Shown one piece after another: positions 36,109 through 44,706 of a stretch of DNA of 64,000 nt. The position numbers were made by a program, and so were the translations under genes. Source of the stretch: Trebonia sp963795335 (lineage in GTDB: Bacteria; Actinomycetota; Actinomycetes; Streptosporangiales; Streptosporangiaceae). Position 1 is the stretch's first letter, and each line of letters opens with the position of its first letter. The stretch lies in the NCBI GenBank assembly GCA_963795335.1, contig CAWCHI010000006.1, positions 186,001-250,000 of the forward strand, written 5' to 3'. The notes beneath the pieces are model-generated. The model ran no database searches and was not told the DNA's origin. It saw only the letters and a program-made list of their open reading frames with translations.

Positions 36109-37623
36109 TTATCCTGCGCGTGAGGTGGGCGGGGCATGGCTGCGCAAGATGCGGCGGCCGTCGGGGCTGCGGGCTTCGGTGGTGCCGTCGGGGTGCAGGC
36201 TGAGCTGCCAGCCTCGTCGGTGGATGCAAATGTCGTGGTGGAACTGACACACCAAGACGCAATTGGCGACCGAGGTTTCGCCGCCGTCGGCCTGGTGGCG
36301 CAGGTGGTGGACGTCGCAGTAGACGGCGGGACGCTGGCATTTCGGCCAGGCGCAGTGCTTGTCGCGCAGCTGCACGGCACGGCGGATGTGGCCGGGGATG
36401 CTGCGGCTGTAGCCGATGTCGAGCGGAAGGCTCGGGGTGTTGTAGGGCGGGGTGAGCAGGCCCTGGCGCAGGGCGGCGGCGATTCCGGACGGGCCGGAGA
36501 CCAGGTCGACGGCCAGCCGGGCGATGGCGTGCCGCAGGGCCTGCTGTGCCCCTGGCGAGGGCATGCCCGGTCCAGCCGCCGCCCGGGCCAGCGCGATCAT
36601 CTTGTCGATCACTGGCGGGTCGAGGGTGCCGGTCGCGACCGGGACCGTCTGCGCATCGCACGACGCCACCTGGGCGTCTTTGCCCGCCAGAAACCCGTCT
36701 TCTCCCAGGCGGGCGCGGATCCAGGCCTCTTCCATGTCGGTCGCGCCCGGCAGCTCCCGCAGCTGTGACAACGGGATGTGAACGACGGCCTGGGTGTCGG
36801 CCCCGGCCCGGTCCGGGACCAGGCGGGCCCGCAGCAGGATCGTGCAGGCCAGGTGGAGAGCGTCGTGGAACCGTTTGGCCTCGGTCCGGTCGTCTTCTGG
36901 GCCGTGCCCTTGGCCGAGAGACTCCAGGACCGCGCGGACTGCCGTGGCGCACTCGGGGGTGAGGTCGCCCCGCAATACGGCAGCCCCGTCGAAGGTGGTC
37001 CCGAGCTGAAGGGAACGGTCGTCGAAGCCGTCGCCGGGAGTGTCGGGGTCGGGCTGCTGGGCCCGCCACCGCTCGATCGCGGCGGCGGCAATCAGCTTAA
37101 GGTCAGCCAGCGAAGCGCCTGAGGCGGCGGCCTCCAGCAAGATGCGGTCGGTCCCGGCCCGCATCTCCAGCGGCAGCTTACGGGTATGCCGCGTGATCTC
37201 GAAGACAACCGAGTCGATGATGTCCCCGGCCGCAAGCGCACGCTCAAGCAGCGGGCGCTCCCCCAGCTGGCGCATCTGCCAGACCGCCGTCTTGGCCGCC
37301 TGCTTCGACATTCCCACCTTAGCCGCCAGCCACGATGAGGACGAACCGTAACCGTCGGCGTCATGCGCGTCGGCGGCGTCGAAGCGGTGCAGGACAGCGG
37401 CGTGGACGGCGGTCAGCTTGGCCTGCGCCTGGCTCAGCGCCACCAGCAGGTCGCCGCAGGCGGTGCCGTCGAGGGCGGCGGCGCACCCGTGGACGTAGTC
37501 GAGCGCCGCGCTGGCGGTGCGCAGCGCGGCGCCCGGACTGTCAAAACCCGCAGGAAGTTCGAAGCGAGCGGAGTCGCCTGGCACGGCGGGATCGCGGCCT
37601 GGCGTAGCGTCAGCGGTGCCCAT
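36109..37623 (-). CDS. DUF222 / HNH endonuclease signature protein (13E12 repeat family)
   Basis: A 504-residue protein. The DUF222 part (residues about 30-350) includes LSQAQAKLTAVHAAVLHRFD and SSSWLAAKVGMSKQAAKTAV. The C-terminal HNH domain has RDKHCAWPKCQRPAVYCDVH, HHLRHQADGGETSVANCVLV and CQFHHDICIHRRGW: two Cys pairs and the His-Asn-His residues are intact. The family is abundant and multicopy in actinobacteria (REP13E12-like) and may be nuclease-linked mobile DNA, though no transposase or inverted termini are visible. Start ATG 37623. Confidence 0.92.
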   Translation of the reverse strand: MGTADATPGRDPAVPGDSARFELPAGFDSPGAALRTASAALDYVHGCAAALDGTACGDLLVALSQAQAKLTAVHAAVLHRFDAADAHDADGYGSSSSWLAAKVGMSKQAAKTAVWQMRQLGERPLLERALAAGDIIDSVVFEITRHTRKLPLEMRAGTDRILLEAAASGASLADLKLIAAAAIERWRAQQPDPDTPGDGFDDRSLQLGTTFDGAAVLRGDLTPECATAVRAVLESLGQGHGPEDDRTEAKRFHDALHLACTILLRARLVPDRAGADTQAVVHIPLSQLRELPGATDMEEAWIRARLGEDGFLAGKDAQVASCDAQTVPVATGTLDPPVIDKMIALARAAAGPGMPSPGAQQALRHAIARLAVDLVSGPSGIAAALRQGLLTPPYNTPSLPLDIGYSRSIPGHIRRAVQLRDKHCAWPKCQRPAVYCDVHHLRHQADGGETSVANCVLVCQFHHDICIHRRGWQLSLHPDGTTEARSPDGRRILRSHAPPTSRAG

Positions 37624-37850
37624 CGCGGGCTCACCTCCCCTGGATGGAAGCGGCGGTGCGGACCAGCTAGATCCGCCTCGCTAGATCCGCGGCATCGGGT
37701 TGCCGCGCTCGTCGTTCCGCTTTCGCGCATCCGCGCTCACACGCGCCTGGGCCGAGAATCCGGCTGCTGACCATCCAAAGGGTCGTAGTTATAGGTTAGC
37801 AGTTCGATTCTCACCTTTCAAGCCCTCTACGAGTGATCATTTGTTCGAGG

Positions 37851-37976
37851 TCAGGTCAGGCGCAGTCCGCCGTCACAGGGCAGCACGACGCCGTTGACCG
37901 CGGCCAGGCCAACCGTGCCTGGCATGGCTGACTGGGCCGAGATGGCGGTCACCAGTGTGACCGAGCCGTCGGGGGC
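37851..37976 (-). pseudogene. Remnant of a short-chain dehydrogenase/reductase gene
   Basis: The last 41 codons of an open frame read like two pieces of an SDR: DGSVTLVTAISAQSAMPG with TVGLAAVNG (the catalytic-Ser strand region) joined directly to VVLPCDGGLRLT, a typical SDR C-terminal end. About 80-100 residues that should lie between them, including YxxxK, are missing. The join falls at VNG, which occurs naturally in both places, suggesting deletion between short repeats. No N-terminal Rossmann part is found upstream. Confidence 0.55.
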
Positions 37977-38040
37977 GCGGCGGGCGGTGCTGGCGGCGGC
38001 GCTGGCGCTGGCGGCGGAGGAGGGGCCGTCCGGCCAGCTC

Positions 38041-38100
38041 TCAGGGGCCGGCCAGCAGTCAGGGGCTGGCCAGCAGTCAGGGGCTGGCCAGCAGTCAGGG
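38041..38100 (-). repeat. 18-bp tandem repeat x4 carrying in-frame stop codons
   Basis: The unit TCAGGGGCTGGCCAGCAG repeats so that TGA codons (minus strand) fall at 38095, 38077, 38059 and 38041, exactly 18 bases apart. The first is the real stop of the MarR-GNAT gene; the rest are in the same frame behind it. Confidence 0.9.
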
Positions 38101-38994
38101 CGGCCCGGGATCGCGGACCTTCTCGAAGAAGTGCGTGGCCCAGGGGTTGTCGTTATACCGCTCGACCGCACGGTAGCCCGCCCGCTGGTACATCGCGATC
38201 GCCTCGGCCAGGGCGGCGTTGGTGTCCAGCCGGATCGTCCGGTAGCCGATCGCGCGGGCACGACCCTCCAGGTCGCGCAGCAGGCGGGAGCCGAGGCCGG
38301 CGCCACGCCAGTCATCGTGGACCCACATCCGTTTCAGCTCTCCCACTCCGGGGGCGATTGCCTGCAGCCCGCCGCAGGCGACCGGCTCGCCGTCGGAGAC
38401 CGCCACCACGAAGACGCCGGAGGGAGGAACGAGCAGCCGGGAGTCCTTTTCCGACTCGCCCGCGGCGTCGAAGCCGAAGCGGCGGCCGATCTCGGCGAAG
38501 TACCGCCTGACCGCCTCGCGGGCGGCCGGGCCGGCCGGGTCGGCCATCGCGATCGTCACCGTGGCCGCCCGGACCAGCAGGTCCGCCTCGGCCAGGGCGC
38601 GGGCCAGGCGGTCACGCTGCCGCGGCGTGAGCGGGTCGGTGAGCCGACGGGCCTGGTCGTCCGAGCGGCGGTCAAGCTCGGCCCAGCGTTCCTCGCCCGC
38701 GGCGGTCAGGCTGACCTGGCGGCGCCGCCGGTCGGCCGGGTCGGGCGAGACCCGGACGAGGCCGCCGCGCTCCAGGCGGCGCAGCAGCCGGGACAGGTAG
38801 CCGGAGTCGAGCCCGAGCCGCTCCCGCAGCGCGTGCGCGGTGGCCGGGGCGGTCCCGATCTCGAACAGCAGGCGGGCCGGGCCGAGCGGCATCCCCAGTC
38901 CCAGGAACGAGTCCTCAAGGACGCCGATCCGCTGGGTGTAGCGGCGGTTGAACTGGCGGACAACGGCGACCGGGTCACCGGGATCAGCGGGCAC
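38095..38994 (-). CDS. Bifunctional MarR-type regulator / GNAT acetyltransferase
   Basis: A 299-residue fusion. Residues 1-140 form a MarR winged helix (RYTQRIGVLEDSFLGLGMPL; ALRERLGLDSGYLSRLLRRL; GLVRVSPDPADRRRRQVSLT). Residues 150-299 form a GNAT domain: GVFVVAVSDGEPVACGGLQA, LKRMWVHDDWRGAGLGSRLL (acetyl-CoA P-loop RGAGLG) and MYQRAGYRAVERYNDNPWAT. Such fusions are common in actinobacteria. The targets are unknown. Start ATG at 38994. Confidence 0.93.
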   Translation of the reverse strand: MPADPGDPVAVVRQFNRRYTQRIGVLEDSFLGLGMPLGPARLLFEIGTAPATAHALRERLGLDSGYLSRLLRRLERGGLVRVSPDPADRRRRQVSLTAAGEERWAELDRRSDDQARRLTDPLTPRQRDRLARALAEADLLVRAATVTIAMADPAGPAAREAVRRYFAEIGRRFGFDAAGESEKDSRLLVPPSGVFVVAVSDGEPVACGGLQAIAPGVGELKRMWVHDDWRGAGLGSRLLRDLEGRARAIGYRTIRLDTNAALAEAIAMYQRAGYRAVERYNDNPWATHFFEKVRDPGPP

Positions 38995-39089
38995 ATTACC
39001 TGACCTTAGTCAGGGATTAACGAGGCGGCAACCGCGCCCGCGCCGCGAGTACAGTGCCCGGAAGTCCGGGGTGCCCTACAGTTTGTGCC

Positions 39090-39876
39090 ATGCCGGATCA
39101 GCAGCAACCCGAGCCCGCCACCGTCACCGCGGCGGAGAGCCCGCGCCCGCGCCCGGGGCCGCGGTCGCGGCCAGGGGCACGGCGGAACCCGGGGGCGCAG
39201 CGGAGCCCGGAGGCGCGGCGGAGCCCGGAGGCGCAGCGGAGCCCGGAGTCGGGGTCGCGAACCTGGGCGGGGGCCTGCGTGTGTCCCACATGGAGCGCGA
39301 CCGCGTGGTCGAGGAGCTGCGGGTCGCGGCGGGCGACGGGCGGCTCACAAGTGACGAGCTCGACGAGCGGCTGGAGCGGGCGCTGAGCGCGCGCACCTAC
39401 GCCGACCTGGCGTCCTCGCCGCCGACCTGCCCGCCGCAGGAGCGCGCTGGCCGCTGCCCGGGCCGCCGGAGACCGGCCAAGGAACTCATCACGATCCACG
39501 TCAGCAGCGGGCACGCCGCGCGCGAGGGCCGCTGGACGGTGCCGAACCGGATGGACATCAAGGTGACCAGCGGCCAGGTCAAGCTGGACCTGACCGAGGC
39601 GGTCATCACCCAGCCGGCGCTGCACTCGACGCCGGGTGCGCAGCGGGCAGCTGCTGCTGGTCACCAAGCCGGGCATCGTCGGTCGACCTGGACGACGTGG
39701 CGGTGCGCAGTGGCCAGGTCAAGGTCCGGGCGCCATGGGGCGCCAGCGTCCCGGTGACGCTGCGCGTCACGGTGGCCGGAAGCTGCGGAAGCGGCTCGAT
39801 CCTGGCCCGGCCGCCGCGCCGCTCGTTCTGGCAGTGGCTGCGCCGGGCGCCCCGGCCGTACCCGGTCACCGCCTGA
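39090..39876 (+). pseudogene. DUF1707 domain protein, at least four frameshifts
   Basis: Pieces of one protein lie in alternating frames: MPDQQQPEPATVTAAESPRP with an Arg/Pro/Glu repeat (ATG 39090), then LRVSHMERDRVVEELRVAAG and DGRLTSDELDERLERALSAR, which is the DUF1707 domain, then WPLPGPPE, IHVSSGHAAREGRWTVPNRM, GQLLLVTKPGIV and VDLDDVAVRSGQVKVRAPWG to PYPVTA (stop 39876). Frame changes fall near 39200, 39410, 39475, 39640 and 39688. DUF1707 sits at the N-terminus of many actinobacterial surface or regulatory proteins. So many changes in 0.6 kb mean real decay or a poorly sequenced patch. Confidence 0.65.
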
Positions 39877-39918
39877 CCGGCCCGGTTCGACCGCCCGCCC
39901 AATCGGCCTTCGCCTCTC

Positions 39919-39938
39919 TTGCAAAGCTTTCTTTGCAA
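39919..39938. promoter_or_regulatory. 8-4-8 inverted repeat, probable operator of the winged-helix/MFS operon
   Basis: ttgcaaag-cttt-ctttgcaa is a perfect dyad 17 bases before the winged-helix ATG, and CTTTGCA recurs at 39945-39951. The position fits autoregulation by the ArsR-like gene that follows. Confidence 0.65.
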
Positions 39939-39954
39939 AGCTATCTTTGCACCC

Positions 39955-40583
39955 ATGGATGACCGCGAAGTACCGGGACGCAGCGTCACCCGGCTCAGCG
40001 ACCCCAAGGCGCTGCGGGCCTACGCCCACCCCGTGCGCATGAAGCTGATCGTGGCGCTGCGCACGCGCGGCCCGCTGACCGCGACGCAGGCCGGGCGGCT
40101 GCTGGGCGAGTCCTCCGGAACCTGCTCGTTCCACCTGCGGCAGCTCGCCAAGCTACGGCCTGGTCGAGGAGACCGGCGGCGGGACCGGGCGGGAGAAGCC
40201 CTGGCGGGCGACCACCACGTCGACGGCTGGGACGAGATCCAGCAGACCCGGAGGCGGCCGCCGCGGCCGGCGCGCTCACCGAGGTGCTCGCCGAGTGGTA
40301 CTTCGACGAGCTGCGGCAGTAGCTGGAGGCCGGCCGCGGCGAGAGCGAGCAGTGGCAGCGGGCCGCGTTCTTCGGCGACCGCTTCCTGTGGGTGACCGCG
40401 GACGAGCTGGCCGAGGTCGGGCGCCAGCTGCTCGCGGTGACCGACAAGTACTTCGAACGGCAGACCCGGCCCGAGCTGCGCCCGCCCGGCGCGCGCCTGG
40501 CCACCTACCTGCACCTGGGCTTCCCCAACGTAACCCTGCCAACGCCGGACGACCCCGCCGTGACCCCGCGAGAGGAGCAGTGA
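39955..40583 (+). pseudogene. ArsR-like winged-helix regulator, frameshifts and a nonsense codon
   Basis: MDDREVPGRSVTRLSDPKAL, RAYAHPVRMKLIVALRTRGP and LTATQAGRLLGESSGTCSFH form the winged helix in the first frame. The rest is scattered: YGLVEETGGGTGREKPWRAT after about 40152, ALTEVLAEWYFDELRQ after about 40250, then an in-frame TAG at 40320-40322, and LEAGRGESEQWQRAAFFGDR onward to TGA 40583. Members of this family typically precede MFS exporters. The last codon overlaps the MFS start as GTGA. Several indels plus a stop suggest inactivation, with sequencing error as the alternative. Confidence 0.7.
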
Positions 40584-42079
40584 GCACCGTGAGCGGGCCA
40601 GAGGACGCCGCGGCAGGACAGGACCCGGGCGTGATCGAGGAAGGCGCCGCCGTAACCCGGGAAGACCAAGCAGCGGCCGAAGAAGACCGCGGGCACCGGC
40701 CCGCCGTCGCCCGGCGGCTGATCCCGCCGCTGCTGCGGGATACCGCGTTCCGCCGCTACTGGTCCGCGTCCACCATCTCGATGGGCGGGGACCAGGTGGC
40801 GGTGATCGCGGTGCCGTTGACGGCGGTGCTCGCGCTGCACGCGGGCTCGGCCACGATGGGGCTGCTGACCGCCCTCGAGTGGCTGCCCAGCCTGTTGTTC
40901 GGGATGCATGCCGGGGCCTGGGCCGACCGGCGCGGCCGGCGGCGCCAGCTGATGATCGCGTGCGACCTGGGCCGGTGCGCGCTGTTCGCCACCATTCCGC
41001 TGTGCTATGTGCTCGGGGTGCTGACGCTGCCGCAGCTGCTGGCGGTCGTGTTCGCCGCCGGCACTCTGTCGATTTTGTTCGACGTGGCCGACAGCGCGCT
41101 GTTCGTGTCGATCGTCAAGCCCGCCCAGTACGTCGACGGGCAGTCACTGATCTACGGCAGCCGGGCGATGTCGTTCGTGGTCGGGCCGTCCCTCGGCGGC
41201 ATCCTCACCCAGCTGCTGACGGCCCCGTTCGCGATCTTGACGGACGCGCTCTCGTTCCTCGGCTCGGCCTTCTTCCTGCGCCGCATCAACCCGGTCGAGC
41301 CGCCGGTGGACGACGGGAAGGGCGGGGTCACGGCGGGCCTGCGCTGGGTCATCCACTCCCCTGTCGTGCGGGCGTCGCTGATCGGGGTGGCGGTGATCAA
41401 CTTCTTCAACCTGATGTTCTTCGCCCTGCTGGTGCTGTACGCGGTGCGGGTGCTGCACGTGAACGCGGGCCTGCTCGGGGTGATCATCGGCATCGGCGCG
41501 ACCGGCGGCGTGCTCGGCGCGGCGGTGACCAAGACGCTGGCCCGCCGGGTCGGGGTCGGGCTGACCTACGTGGCGGGCTGCTTCCTGTTCACCGTGCCGC
41601 TGGCGCTGATCGCGCTCGCGCCGGTGCCGGGCGGGCACCACGCCACGTTCGCGGTGATCGCGATGATGACCGCGGCCGAGTTCCTATCCGACTTCGGGGT
41701 GATGGTGCTCGACATCTCCATCGGCTCGATATTCGCCGCGGTGATCCCGGACGTCTTGCGGTCCCGCGTCAACGGGGCCTTCCAGGCCATCAACTACGGG
41801 ACGCGCCCGGTCGGAGCGCTGCTGGGCGGGGTCCTTGGCGCGGTCGCCGGGCTCGACACGGCCCTGTGGGTGGCGGTGGTTGGCGGGGTCGCCGGGGCGG
41901 CGCTGCTGCTCCCCTCGCCGCTGCCGCGGTTCCGGCTGCCCGCCAGCCGCACGGCCGAGGGCACGGCCAGTGGCGCCGCGCCCGGCGCAGGCGGCCGGCA
42001 GGCGGCCGGCAGGCGGCATCGGCAGGCGGCGATACGGCAGGCGGCGATACGGCAGGCTAGCCCCGGACGGCCCCCTTGA
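40580..42079 (+). CDS. MFS transporter (exporter type)
   Basis: A 499-residue protein with about 12 membrane segments: STISMGGDQVAVIAVPLTAV, a GMHAGAWADRRGRRRQLMIA loop (MFS motif A), and LGVIIGIGATGGVLGAAVTK in the second half. It resembles enterobactin/tetracycline-type MFS exporters coupled to a winged-helix gene. GTG 40580 overlaps the regulator's stop. The C-terminus is a low-complexity tail with RQAAI repeats, coded by tandem DNA repeats, and overlaps the convergent marR gene by 23 bases. Confidence 0.9.
   Translation: MSTVSGPEDAAAGQDPGVIEEGAAVTREDQAAAEEDRGHRPAVARRLIPPLLRDTAFRRYWSASTISMGGDQVAVIAVPLTAVLALHAGSATMGLLTALEWLPSLLFGMHAGAWADRRGRRRQLMIACDLGRCALFATIPLCYVLGVLTLPQLLAVVFAAGTLSILFDVADSALFVSIVKPAQYVDGQSLIYGSRAMSFVVGPSLGGILTQLLTAPFAILTDALSFLGSAFFLRRINPVEPPVDDGKGGVTAGLRWVIHSPVVRASLIGVAVINFFNLMFFALLVLYAVRVLHVNAGLLGVIIGIGATGGVLGAAVTKTLARRVGVGLTYVAGCFLFTVPLALIALAPVPGGHHATFAVIAMMTAAEFLSDFGVMVLDISIGSIFAAVIPDVLRSRVNGAFQAINYGTRPVGALLGGVLGAVAGLDTALWVAVVGGVAGAALLLPSPLPRFRLPASRTAEGTASGAAPGAGGRQAAGRRHRQAAIRQAAIRQASPGRPP
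41991..42056. repeat. Tandem repeats (11- and 15-bp units) at two overlapping gene ends
   Basis: GGCAGGCGGCC-type and GGCAGGCGGCGATAC units follow one another. They code the MFS tail and, on the other strand, lie directly behind the MarR stop at 42057. Confidence 0.85.
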
Positions 42080-42503
42080 GCGGCTTGAGCGCCTCCGCCA
42101 GCGCCTCAAGGGTGGGCACGGACGCGGCCAGCATCTCGGCCGTCTCCGGCGGCAGCCGGTCGATGCAGTCCGAGACCACCTTGGTACGCTCGGCCCGCAC
42201 CCGGTCGTGCACGTTCTCGCCCTCGGTCGTGGCGGCGAGCCGGGCGGCCCGGGCGTCACCCGGGTCAGGCATCCGGCGCACCAGGCCGCGCTCATCGAGC
42301 GCCTTGACCACGCGGGACAACATGGTCGGGTTCAGCCCCTCGAGCTCGGCCAGCTCGGTCAGCCCGAGTGGGCCCTTGTTCCGCACCAGCACCAGGACGG
42401 AGTACTGGGTGGGGGTAAGGCCCTCGCCGGTAGACGTGTCGTTGAGCAGGCGGGTGAGTCGGGCGAGAACGGCGCGGAGCCTGACCACGAGCTCGGTGTC
42501 CAT
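42057..42503 (-). CDS. MarR family transcriptional regulator
   Basis: A 148-residue winged-helix protein: MDTELVVRLRAVLARLTRLL, LTPTQYSVLVLVRNKGPLGL, LNPTMLSRVVKALDERGLVR, and wing RMPDPGDARAARLAATTEGE. ATG 42503 fits the family length; the frame is open to 42554. It is divergent from a DHA2 exporter with a 16-base palindrome between them, a standard MarR repressor/drug-pump arrangement. Confidence 0.93.
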   Translation of the reverse strand: MDTELVVRLRAVLARLTRLLNDTSTGEGLTPTQYSVLVLVRNKGPLGLTELAELEGLNPTMLSRVVKALDERGLVRRMPDPGDARAARLAATTEGENVHDRVRAERTKVVSDCIDRLPPETAEMLAASVPTLEALAEALKPLKGAVRG

Positions 42504-42527
42504 CACGTCTCCCGGGTGTCGCTTGAA

Positions 42528-42543
42528 TGCTTGCCGGCAAGCA
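42528..42543. promoter_or_regulatory. 16-bp perfect palindrome, probable MarR operator
   Basis: tgcttgccggcaagca is exactly self-complementary and is located in the 56 bases between the divergent marR and exporter starts. TTGCCGGCAA-like cores are typical of MarR sites. Confidence 0.8.
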
Positions 42544-42559
42544 ACTACTATCATTCCAC

Positions 42560-44023
42560 GTGAGCATAGCTGGAGGCAGCACGAGAAGCAGCGAGCAGCC
42601 CAGCCCGCCCGCCGACGATTCCGTCGCCGGCGGCCCTGGCCCTGCCCCTGACGCCACTGCCCCCACCGGGCCGCGGACCACCCGGCGCGGGCTGATCTTC
42701 GCGATCGTCTCGATCGCGCTGTTCATGGCCTCGATCGACCAGACCATCGTGGCGACGGCGCTGCCCGCGATCGAGAAGGAACTGCACTCCGGGATCAACT
42801 GGAGCAGCTGGTCGATCTCGGTCTACGCGCTCGGCCAGGTCATCGCGATGCCGATGGCGGGCAAGATCAGCGACATCTACGGCCGCAAAAAGGTCTTCAT
42901 GATCTCGGCCGCGGTCTTCACCGTCTCCTCGCTGGTCTGCGGTTTTGCCCCCAACATCGGGTTCCTGCTGGTCGCGCGGTTCATCCAGGCGCTCGGCGGC
43001 GGCGCCTTCATGCCGTCGGCGACGGGCATCGTGTCCGACCACTTCGGCAACCAGCGGGACCGCGCGGTCGGCATGTTCACCTCGATCTTCCCGATCGGCG
43101 GCATCGTCGGGCCGGTACTCGGCGGGCTGTTCGTCAGCTACTGGACCTGGCGCGGCATCTTCTTGATCAACGTGCCCATCGGGTTCATCCTCATCCTGCT
43201 GACGGCCAAGTTCATCCCCACGTCGGCGACGCGGGCGGCGGGCCGGATCGACATCAACGGAGTGCTGCTGCTGGCCGGCCTGCTGATCACCGGCATGTTC
43301 GGCATCACCTACCTGGGCAGCGGCAACGTCCGGTTCTACGATCCCGGGTTCCTGGTCCCGGTGGCCGCCTCGATCGTGCTCGGGTTCGGTTTCGTGCGGC
43401 ATTCCAAGACCGACGCGGCGCCGTTCGTGCCCTACCGGCTGCTCCGCGGGCGCGGCTTCGGGCTGATGAACGTGATCAACTACCTGAACGGCGCGGCCGC
43501 GCTCGGCTTCTCCGCCCTGGTCCCGCTGTACGCGGAAAACCGTTACGGGATCGCCCCCCTCGGCGCGGGCACCCTGCTGACCGCGCGGGCGGTGGGCATG
43601 ATCGCGGTCGCCGGCCTGGCCACGCTGGCGCTGCGGCGGACCGGCTACCGCTGGCCCATGGTGACCGGGTTCACGCTGCTGGCGATCGGGCTGGTGCTGA
43701 TGGTGATCCCGGCCCCGTTCTCTCCCTACGGCTGGCTGTCGATTGGCGCCGCCGTCTCCGGCATCGGCATGGGCTTGTCGGTCCCCGCGATCAGCAACGC
43801 CTGCCTGCAGCTGGCCCCGGATCAGGCGGCCGCGATCTCCGGCCTGCGCGGCATGTTCCGCCAGTCCGGGGCGATCACCGCGGTCTCGGTCTCGACCGCG
43901 CTGCTCGCGCGCAGCGCCCACCCGGGCATCGCCCAGGCCTGGGTGTTCGTGGCGTTCGCGGTCATCCTGGTGGGGCTGGTCCCGCTGGTGAGGCTGGTCC
44001 CGGAACACCACGGCGGCTGGTGA
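42560..44023 (+). CDS. DHA2 family (14-helix) MFS drug exporter
   Basis: A 487-residue protein. MFS motif A is GKISDIYGRKKVFMISAAVF, motif C is GPVLGGLFVSYWTWRGIFLI, and ASIDQTIVATALPAIEKELH is the DHA2 motif D1. Fourteen hydrophobic segments fit an EmrB/QacA-type proton antiporter exporting toxic compounds. GTG 42560 is the likely start, just beyond the palindrome. Regulation by the divergent MarR is probable. Confidence 0.92.
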   Translation: MSIAGGSTRSSEQPSPPADDSVAGGPGPAPDATAPTGPRTTRRGLIFAIVSIALFMASIDQTIVATALPAIEKELHSGINWSSWSISVYALGQVIAMPMAGKISDIYGRKKVFMISAAVFTVSSLVCGFAPNIGFLLVARFIQALGGGAFMPSATGIVSDHFGNQRDRAVGMFTSIFPIGGIVGPVLGGLFVSYWTWRGIFLINVPIGFILILLTAKFIPTSATRAAGRIDINGVLLLAGLLITGMFGITYLGSGNVRFYDPGFLVPVAASIVLGFGFVRHSKTDAAPFVPYRLLRGRGFGLMNVINYLNGAAALGFSALVPLYAENRYGIAPLGAGTLLTARAVGMIAVAGLATLALRRTGYRWPMVTGFTLLAIGLVLMVIPAPFSPYGWLSIGAAVSGIGMGLSVPAISNACLQLAPDQAAAISGLRGMFRQSGAITAVSVSTALLARSAHPGIAQAWVFVAFAVILVGLVPLVRLVPEHHGGW

Positions 44024-44063
44024 CGCGCCCTCCCCCGGCAGCACGGCGAGCCGGCCGGACCCG

Positions 44064-44651
44064 TCAGCCGAGCCGGCCGAGGAACTCAAGCGAGCGCTCG
44101 ACCACCAGCTCGGCCGCGGCTGGGTCGTAGGACGGCAGCGAGCTGTCGGTGAACAGGTGCACGTTACCCGGGTAGACGAACAGTTCGGCCAGCTCCGGAA
44201 CCGACGCCACCAGCTCCCGGGCGGCGTCGATGTCTCCCTCCAGCCCGAAGAACGGGTCCTTGTCCATCCCGTGGACCTGCACCGGGACGCCGGCTGGCCA
44301 CGGCCCGACCGCCCACTCGCCGGTGATCGGCAGGCACGACTCGTACAACAGGGCGCCACGGGCGCCCGGCCGGGTCTGCGCGAGGCGCTGGGCGATCCCG
44401 CCGCCGAGCGAGAACCCGGCGAAGACCAGGTCAGCCGGCAGGCCCTCGACCGTGGCGTCGACCCGGCGGTCGAGGTTCTCGTCCCCGATCTGGCCGACGA
44501 TCGCCAGGCCTTCCTCGACGCTGCCCGCCGTCTGGCCGTCGAACAGGTCGGGCATGTGCACGGTGTGCCCACCCGACCGCAGCCGCTCGGCGAACGCGCG
44601 GACTCCGCCAGTCAGCCCCTGCACGTGATGGAACAGCACGACCTCGGCCAT
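44064..44651 (-). CDS. Dienelactone hydrolase family protein
   Basis: A 195-residue alpha/beta hydrolase: MAEVVLFHHVQGLTGGVRAF, TVHMPDLFDGQTAGSVEEGL, VFAGFSLGGGIAQRLAQTRP (nucleophile Ser in GFSLGG; the usual DLH Cys is replaced), VPVQVHGMDKDPFF (Asp) and VYPGNVHLFTDSSLPSYDPA (His). The triad is complete. ATG 44651 follows GGAGG. The family hydrolyses dienelactones and similar small esters. Confidence 0.9.
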   Translation of the reverse strand: MAEVVLFHHVQGLTGGVRAFAERLRSGGHTVHMPDLFDGQTAGSVEEGLAIVGQIGDENLDRRVDATVEGLPADLVFAGFSLGGGIAQRLAQTRPGARGALLYESCLPITGEWAVGPWPAGVPVQVHGMDKDPFFGLEGDIDAARELVASVPELAELFVYPGNVHLFTDSSLPSYDPAAAELVVERSLEFLGRLG

Positions 44652-44706
44652 CGGTGCCTCCTGCCTCTCGGTTCGCTTCCCGCGGTGACCTACCCGGAAA
44701 ATACGA

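Noticed and set aside
36109..37623. Mobile element around the DUF222-HNH gene
   Set aside because: No transposase, terminal inverted repeats or target-site duplication could be seen; the nearby repeats are only short tandem units.
37780..37850. tRNA-like T-loop (GTTCGATTC)
   Set aside because: The flanking bases do not form a T-stem, and no acceptor or anticodon arm can be folded around it.
42551..44572. 673-codon minus-strand frame opposite the DHA2 exporter
   Set aside because: Asp/Gln/Arg/His-rich shadow of a well-supported transporter.
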